Of a stretch of 5,632 nt of DNA, positions 1-2,847 are shown in pieces. The position numbers and the translations under genes were made by a program. How positions within the stretch are numbered: position 1 is the stretch's first letter; each line of letters starts with the position of its first letter. Below the pieces are notes generated by a model that saw only the letters and a program-made list of their open reading frames with translations, was not told the origin of the DNA and did no database searches. The stretch is from SVQP01 sp045603085 (lineage in GTDB: Bacteria; Bacillota; Clostridia; Oscillospirales; CAG-272), in the NCBI GenBank assembly GCA_045603085.1, contig JAZULL010000103.1, positions 1 through 5,632 on the forward strand, written 5' to 3'.

Positions 1-1448
1 TCCTTGTATGCAACCTGAGGCTTACCGATGTTTGCCTCTACCTTGAACTCGCGCAGCAGTCTGTCAACGATGATCTCAAGGTGGAGCTCACCCATACCTG
101 CGATAATGGTCTGGCCGGTCTCTTCATCAGTGTAGGTCTTAAAGGTGGGGTCTTCCTCTGCGAGCTTTGCAAGTGCAATACCCATCTTCTCCTGGCCTGC
201 TCTGGTCTTGGGCTCGATAGCCTGACGGATAACAGGTTCGGGGAATTCCATGTTTTCAAGGATAATGGGCTTCTTTTCGTCACAGAAGGTATCACCCGTG
301 GTGGAATAACGAATACCGATTGCCGCTGCGATATCACCGCTGTAGCATGCGTCGATGTCCTTACGGTCATTTGCATGCATCTGCAGGATTCTACCCAGAC
401 GCTCGCGCTTACCCTTGGTGGAGTTGTAAACGGTGTCGCCTGCGTTGATCACGCCCGAGTATACGCGGAAGTAGCAAAGCTTTCCAACGAAGGGGTCGGT
501 CATGATCTTGAATGCCAGTGCACTCATTGCTTCGGAATCGGAAGCCTCTCTGCTGTCTTCCTCATCAGTATCGGGGTTAACACCGGTAACTGCGGGGATA
601 TCCAGAGGAGAAGGCATATAGTCGATAACTGCGTCAAGCAGCTTCTGAACGCCCTTGTTACGGTAAGAGGTACCGCAAACAACGGGAACAATTCTGTTGT
701 CGATGCACGCCTGGCGGAGTGCTCTCTTGATTTCCTCTTCGGTGAGCTCTTCATCGCAGAGGAACTTTTCCATCAGCTCGTCATCCTGCTCTGCTGCTGC
801 CTCTACCATCTTCGCACGGTATTCCTGAGCCAGCTCAAGCATATCTTCGGGGATGGGCTCGATTCTGATGTCCTTACCAAGGTCGTCATAGTAAACAACG
901 GCTTCCATCTTAACCAGGTCGATGATGCCGCGGAAGGTCATTTCCTTGCCGATAGGCAACTGGATCGGCACTGCATTGGTATGCAGTCTTTCCTCCATCA
1001 TGCCCAGCACGCGGTAGAAGTCCGCGCCGGTGATGTCCATCTTGTTTACATATGCCATTCTCGGTACACGGTATTTGTCTGCCTGTCTCCAGACAGTTTC
1101 GGACTGAGGCTCAACGCCACCCTTAGCGCAGAATACGGTCACTGCGCCGTCGAGCACGCGCAGAGATCTTTCAACCTCTACGGTAAAGTCAACGTGGCCG
1201 GGGGTGTCAATCAGGTTCAGGCGGTGACCCTTCCATACGCAGGTAGTTGCTGCGGATGTAATGGTAATACCTCTCTCCTGCTCTTCTTCCATCCAGTCCA
1301 TCGTTGCGGCGCCTTGGTGTACCTCACCCAGCTTATGAGTCTTACCTGTGTAGAACAGGATTCTCTCAGAGGTGGTTGTTTTACCGGCATCGATGTGCGC
1401 CATGATACCGATATTTCGCGTATTTTCAAGCGAATATTCCCTAGGCAT
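1..1448 (-). CDS. fusA: Elongation factor G (5' part, runs off the left edge)
   Basis: EF-G is the cytoplasmic GTPase that drives translocation of tRNA and mRNA on the ribosome and, with RRF, recycles ribosomes. The window holds 482 complete codons of a protein usually near 690-700 residues, covering the GTPase domain, domain II and most of domain III. Visible motifs are the P-loop AHIDAGKTT (residues 17-25), switch I RGITI (59-63), DTPGHVDF (81-88) with the catalytic His85, and the guanine-specificity motif NKMD (135-138). The G5 region reads CGTSY where many EF-Gs have CGSAF. Domain III carries the conserved GMGELHLEIIVDR stretch near the cut end. The ATG at 1448 is preceded by AAGGAG with an 11-nt spacer, and rpsG ends 24 nt upstream, so the two are surely cotranscribed. 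Identity is unambiguous. It resembles canonical EF-G, not a tetracycline-protection paralogue, and its place after rpsG supports fusA. Confidence 0.98.
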   Translation of the reverse strand, partial: MPREYSLENTRNIGIMAHIDAGKTTTSERILFYTGKTHKLGEVHQGAATMDWMEEEQERGITITSAATTCVWKGHRLNLIDTPGHVDFTVEVERSLRVLDGAVTVFCAKGGVEPQSETVWRQADKYRVPRMAYVNKMDITGADFYRVLGMMEERLHTNAVPIQLPIGKEMTFRGIIDLVKMEAVVYYDDLGKDIRIEPIPEDMLELAQEYRAKMVEAAAEQDDELMEKFLCDEELTEEEIKRALRQACIDNRIVPVVCGTSYRNKGVQKLLDAVIDYMPSPLDIPAVTGVNPDTDEEDSREASDSEAMSALAFKIMTDPFVGKLCYFRVYSGVINAGDTVYNSTKGKRERLGRILQMHANDRKDIDACYSGDIAAAIGIRYSTTGDTFCDEKKPIILENMEFPEPVIRQAIEPKTRAGQEKMGIALAKLAEEDPTFKTYTDEETGQTIIAGMGELHLEIIVDRLLREFKVEANIGKPQVAYK

Positions 1449-1459
1449 ATTCTAACGGT

Positions 1460-1465
1460 CTCCTT
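1460..1465 (-). promoter_or_regulatory. Ribosome binding site of fusA
   Basis: The minus strand reads AAGGAG here, 11 nt before the fusA ATG at 1448. The spacing is slightly long, but no better start lies closer, and the protein begins with the expected MPREYSLENTRNIGI. Confidence 0.75.
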
Positions 1466-1472
1466 GATAAAA

Positions 1473-1943
1473 TTAATATCTGTAGTGTGCGAAAGCCTTG
1501 TTGGCTTCTGCCATTCTGTGAGTTTCTTCCTTCTTCTTGAATGCGCCACCGGCATTGTTGATAGCGTCCATGATTTCTCCTGCGAGACGCTCTGCCATGG
1601 TAGCCTCTCCGCGCTTTCTTGCATAAGCAACCAGCCAGCGGAGTCCAAGGGTCTGCTTGCGGTCAGCTCTTACTTCCATCGGTACCTGGTAAGTGGAACC
1701 ACCTACACGGCGAGCCTTTACTTCAAGCTCGGGCATGATGTTGTCAAGAGCAGCCTGGAATACCTCAAGGGGATTCTTGCCCTGCTTTGCTTCGATGATC
1801 TCAAATGCATCGTAAACAATCTTCTGAGCAACTCCCTTCTTGCCGTCATACATCACGTTGTTAATCAGCTTGGTTACAAGCTTGGAATTATACATCGGAT
1901 CCGGCAATACATCTCTTTTGGATATACGACCTCTTCTCGGCAC
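1473..1943 (-). CDS. rpsG: 30S ribosomal protein S7
   Basis: S7 is the primary assembly protein of the 30S head. It binds the 3' domain of 16S rRNA and lines the E site next to the mRNA exit channel. The protein is 156 residues, the usual bacterial length. It starts PRRGRISKRDVLPDP, has the conserved core ARRVGGSTYQVPMEVR and ends HRMAEANKAFAHYRY. I chose the GTG at 1943 over the in-frame ATGs at 1964 and 1961, because the family begins at (M)PRRG and the Shine-Dalgarno AAGGAGGG lies inside the would-be extension, 8 nt before the GTG. It sits between rpsL (152 nt upstream) and fusA (24 nt downstream), the standard str operon order. In E. coli, S7 represses its own operon by binding the rpsL-rpsG intergenic RNA. 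The intergenic RNA here can also fold, but S7 binding is untested. Confidence 0.97.
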   Translation of the reverse strand: MPRRGRISKRDVLPDPMYNSKLVTKLINNVMYDGKKGVAQKIVYDAFEIIEAKQGKNPLEVFQAALDNIMPELEVKARRVGGSTYQVPMEVRADRKQTLGLRWLVAYARKRGEATMAERLAGEIMDAINNAGGAFKKKEETHRMAEANKAFAHYRY

Positions 1944-1950
1944 TGTACTT

Positions 1951-1958
1951 CCCTCCTT
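1951..1958 (-). promoter_or_regulatory. Ribosome binding site that fixes the rpsG GTG start
   Basis: The minus strand reads AAGGAGGG, a near-perfect match to the anti-Shine-Dalgarno sequence, 8 nt before the GTG at 1943. It falls within the codons of a longer reading frame starting at 1964, which makes that longer start unlikely. Confidence 0.9.
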
Positions 1959-2022
1959 CATCAAATTTTTAAAATGAGATCATTGGTACTCAAAAGCAAT
2001 CTTCTGTTAGCACGCGTCGGCC

Positions 2023-2059
2023 GTTAATATAAACATTAAATTTACAGTAACTTCAGACG
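2023..2059 (-). promoter_or_regulatory. Predicted stem-loop in the rpsL-rpsG intergenic RNA
   Basis: In the mRNA sense, GUUACUGUAAA (2051 to 2041) can pair with UUUAUAUUAAC (2033 to 2023): ten pairs including one G-U, one C-U mismatch, and a 7-nt loop UUUAAUG. A lower stem CGUC/GACG (2059-2056 with 2018-2015) could extend it across an internal loop. It is AT-rich and only moderately stable by eye. Its position matches the S7 operator of the E. coli str operon, but I see no specific S7-binding sequence that proves the role. The 3' arm and loop are also the downstream half of a long-range complementarity with the rpsL leader. Confidence 0.4.
2028..2043. repeat. 16-bp inverted repeat flanking rpsL, downstream copy
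   Basis: The plus strand here reads TATAAACATTAAATTT, the exact reverse complement of 2539-2554. The two copies bracket rpsL about 495 bp apart, so in the mRNA they are perfectly complementary over 16 nt. Adjacent CAG and CUG can add three more pairs across a one-base bulge. Confidence 0.85.
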
Positions 2060-2095
2060 GTTCACAAATGCTTAATACCTTTTTTGTCCCCCGAA

Positions 2096-2512
2096 TTACT
2101 TCTTCTTGGGAACCTTTGCGCCGTACTTGGAACGGCTCTGTGCACGGTTTGCAACACCCTGGGCATCCAGAGTACCGCGGATAATGTGGTAACGTACACC
2201 GGGCAGGTCTCTTACTCTACCGCCTCTGATAAGGACTACGGAGTGCTCCTGCAGGTTGTGACCGATACCGGGGATATACACGGTTGCCTCAAGACCGTTG
2301 GTAAGTCTTACTCTTGCGATCTTACGCATAGCAGAGTTAGGCTTCTTAGGGCTTGTAGTGGAAACCTTTGTGCAAACACCTCTCTTTTGGGGAGATGCCT
2401 GGTCTGTGGGAACGTTGTTCAGAGTGTTGAAGCCCTTCTGCAGCACGGGTGCCTTGGACTTATACACCTTATCGCTACGACCCTGTCTGACGAGCTGGTT
2501 AAAGGTTGGCAT
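2096..2512 (-). CDS. rpsL: 30S ribosomal protein S12
   Basis: S12 sits at the decoding centre of the 30S subunit, where it controls accuracy of codon reading and is part of the streptomycin site. The protein is 138 residues against 124 in E. coli. The difference is the insertion around residues 26-39 before SPQKRGVCT, typical of Gram-positive S12. Conserved blocks are TSPKKPNSAMRK (53-64), GHNLQEHSVVLIRGGRV (84-100), DLPGVRYHIIRG (102-113) and the basic tail RSKYGAKVPKKK. Lys56 matches the classic Lys43 streptomycin residue and is intact. The position of Lys88 (E. coli numbering with Met) is Arg101 here. Asp102, the residue methylthiolated by RimO in E. coli, is conserved. The ATG at 2512 gives the family-standard MPTFNQLVR start. 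It is the first gene of the str operon, downstream of a strong promoter and a structured leader. Confidence 0.98.
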   Translation of the reverse strand: MPTFNQLVRQGRSDKVYKSKAPVLQKGFNTLNNVPTDQASPQKRGVCTKVSTTSPKKPNSAMRKIARVRLTNGLEATVYIPGIGHNLQEHSVVLIRGGRVRDLPGVRYHIIRGTLDAQGVANRAQSRSKYGAKVPKKK

Positions 2513-2515
2513 ACT

Positions 2516-2532
2516 TCCTTGTCTTCCTCCTT
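2516..2532 (-). promoter_or_regulatory. Double Shine-Dalgarno region of rpsL
   Basis: Two candidate sites precede the rpsL ATG on the minus strand: a strong AAGGAGG (2532-2526) with a long 13-nt spacer, and a shorter AAGGA (2520-2516) only 3 nt from the ATG. Neither spacing is ideal. The strong site lies directly downstream of the 16-nt repeat, so RNA folding there could affect access to it. Confidence 0.65.
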
Positions 2533-2538
2533 CTTCTG

Positions 2539-2554
2539 AAATTTAATGTTTATA
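2539..2554. repeat. 16-bp inverted repeat flanking rpsL, upstream copy
   Basis: The plus strand reads AAATTTAATGTTTATA, the exact reverse complement of 2028-2043. In the rpsL mRNA this is the leader segment UAUAAACAUUAAAUUU, lying between leader hairpin B and the Shine-Dalgarno site. Confidence 0.85.
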
Positions 2555-2579
2555 CAGACGCAGCGTACTGCGAAACTGT
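2554..2579 (-). promoter_or_regulatory. rpsL leader hairpin B
   Basis: In mRNA sense, CGCAG (2572-2568) and CUGCG (2563-2559) form a perfect 5-bp stem closed by the tetraloop UACG, which fits the stable UNCG pattern but has a G-C closing pair. ACAG (2579-2576) and CUGU (2557-2554) can add a lower stem across a small UUU/U internal loop. It lies about 20 nt upstream of the strong Shine-Dalgarno. No U-run follows, so it is not a terminator. Confidence 0.55.
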
Positions 2580-2597
2580 CAATTTCACGAATGATTT

Positions 2598-2627
2598 CGC
2601 CGTTTTGGGCACAGTTCACCCACGGCG
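2598..2627 (-). promoter_or_regulatory. rpsL leader hairpin A
   Basis: In mRNA sense, CGCCGU (2627-2622) pairs with ACGGCG (2603-2598), followed inward by GGG with CCC, with AAA bulged on the 3' side and a loop of about 9 nt. It begins only a few nucleotides after the predicted transcription start. It may protect the 5' end or act as a regulatory leader. I recognise no known riboswitch or ribosomal-protein leader family. Confidence 0.55.
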
Positions 2628-2639
2628 CACATTCAACTT

Positions 2640-2668
2640 ATTATATCACTACCCTCTTTTTTTGTCAA
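2640..2668 (-). promoter_or_regulatory. Consensus sigma-A (sigma-70 type) promoter of the str operon
   Basis: The minus strand has TTGACA (2668-2663), a 17-nt spacer, and TATAAT (2645-2640). Both hexamers match consensus exactly, and TGA directly precedes the -10, giving an extended -10 element. A run of six A follows the -35. Transcription should start near 2633, giving an rpsL leader of about 120 nt. This predicts strong independent transcription of rpsL-rpsG-fusA. Confidence 0.92.
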
Positions 2669-2703
2669 GATGCAAAAACAGAGTGCCAAATATTCTACGT
2701 TTT

Positions 2704-2731
2704 GCACAAATAATTTTTCTCATATTTGTGC
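2704..2731. repeat. 9-bp inverted repeat upstream of the str promoter
   Basis: GCACAAATA (2704-2712) and TATTTGTGC (2723-2731) are perfect reverse complements around a 10-nt centre. The repeat lies between the rpoC terminator and the -35 of the str promoter, about 35 bp upstream of it. It could be an operator or a further 3'-end stem-loop. On the plus strand it is followed after three bases by five T. No protein can be assigned to it from sequence. Confidence 0.5.
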
Positions 2732-2762
2732 CGCTTTTTGCGAATTGTATGGGATTTTGCTC

Positions 2763-2786
2763 AAAAATCATGCCGTTTTAACGGCA
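2763..2786 (-). terminator. Rho-independent terminator of the rpoBC operon
   Basis: TGCCGTT (2771-2777) and AACGGCA (2780-2786) form a perfect 7-bp stem. On the minus strand it is followed by TGA and then five T (2767-2763). It lies about 60 nt after the rpoC stop. The stem is short and the U-run starts three bases late, so termination may be partial. Confidence 0.65.
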
Positions 2787-2790
2787 CTTT

Positions 2791-2822
2791 GGGGAAACAC
2801 GGCATAAATACCGTGTTTCCCC
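2791..2822 (-). terminator. Strong stem-loop directly after rpoC
   Basis: GGGGAAACACGG (2791-2802) and CCGTGTTTCCCC (2811-2822) form a perfect 12-bp stem with an 8-nt centre, starting 25 nt after the rpoC stop. No U-run follows on the minus strand, so alone it is not a canonical terminator. It more likely works in tandem with the second hairpin or protects the rpoBC 3' end from exonucleases. Confidence 0.6.
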
Positions 2823-2847
2823 TTGGTTTTGCTTAGTCAAATACCGA

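Larger units (their letters stand above)
2513..2847. other. Non-coding region between rpoC and rpsL
   Basis: No gene can be supported in these 335 bases. From rpoC towards rpsL they hold tandem stem-loops, an inverted repeat, a consensus promoter and a leader of about 120 nt, each listed separately. The stretch is visibly more AT-rich than the genes on either side. The L7Ae-family ribosomal protein gene that occupies this spot in Bacillus is missing. Confidence 0.85.

Noticed and set aside
81..2027. A 648-codon open frame on the plus strand opposite fusA and rpsG
   Set aside because: It lies codon-for-codon antiparallel to both genes and stays open because they use no TTA, CTA or TCA codons in frame. 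Its translation resembles no known family, and the opposite strand carries unmistakable EF-G and S7.
2011..2037. Nine-codon reading frame (MFILTADAC) in the rpsL-rpsG spacer
   Set aside because: There is no Shine-Dalgarno before its ATG, and the length is expected by chance.
2039..2067. Possible internal promoter before rpsG: TTGTGA, 17 nt, TAAATT on the minus strand
   Set aside because: Each hexamer matches only 4 of 6 consensus bases in an AT-rich stretch, and the -10 overlaps the inverted repeat and hairpin. This is too weak to annotate.
2084..2539. A 151-codon plus-strand frame opposite rpsL
   Set aside because: This is the same antiparallel-frame effect over rpsL; S12 on the minus strand explains the conservation.
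2506..2781. A 91-codon plus-strand frame with hydrophobic stretches in the rpoC-rpsL gap
   Set aside because: It runs through the promoter, the leader and the stem-loops in antisense. Its hydrophobic look comes from T-rich sequence, and no convincing ribosome binding site was seen.
2700..2832. Four copies of TTTTGC on the plus strand in the non-coding gap
   Set aside because: They are short, irregularly spaced and expected to some degree in AT-rich DNA. No array structure or known motif is evident.
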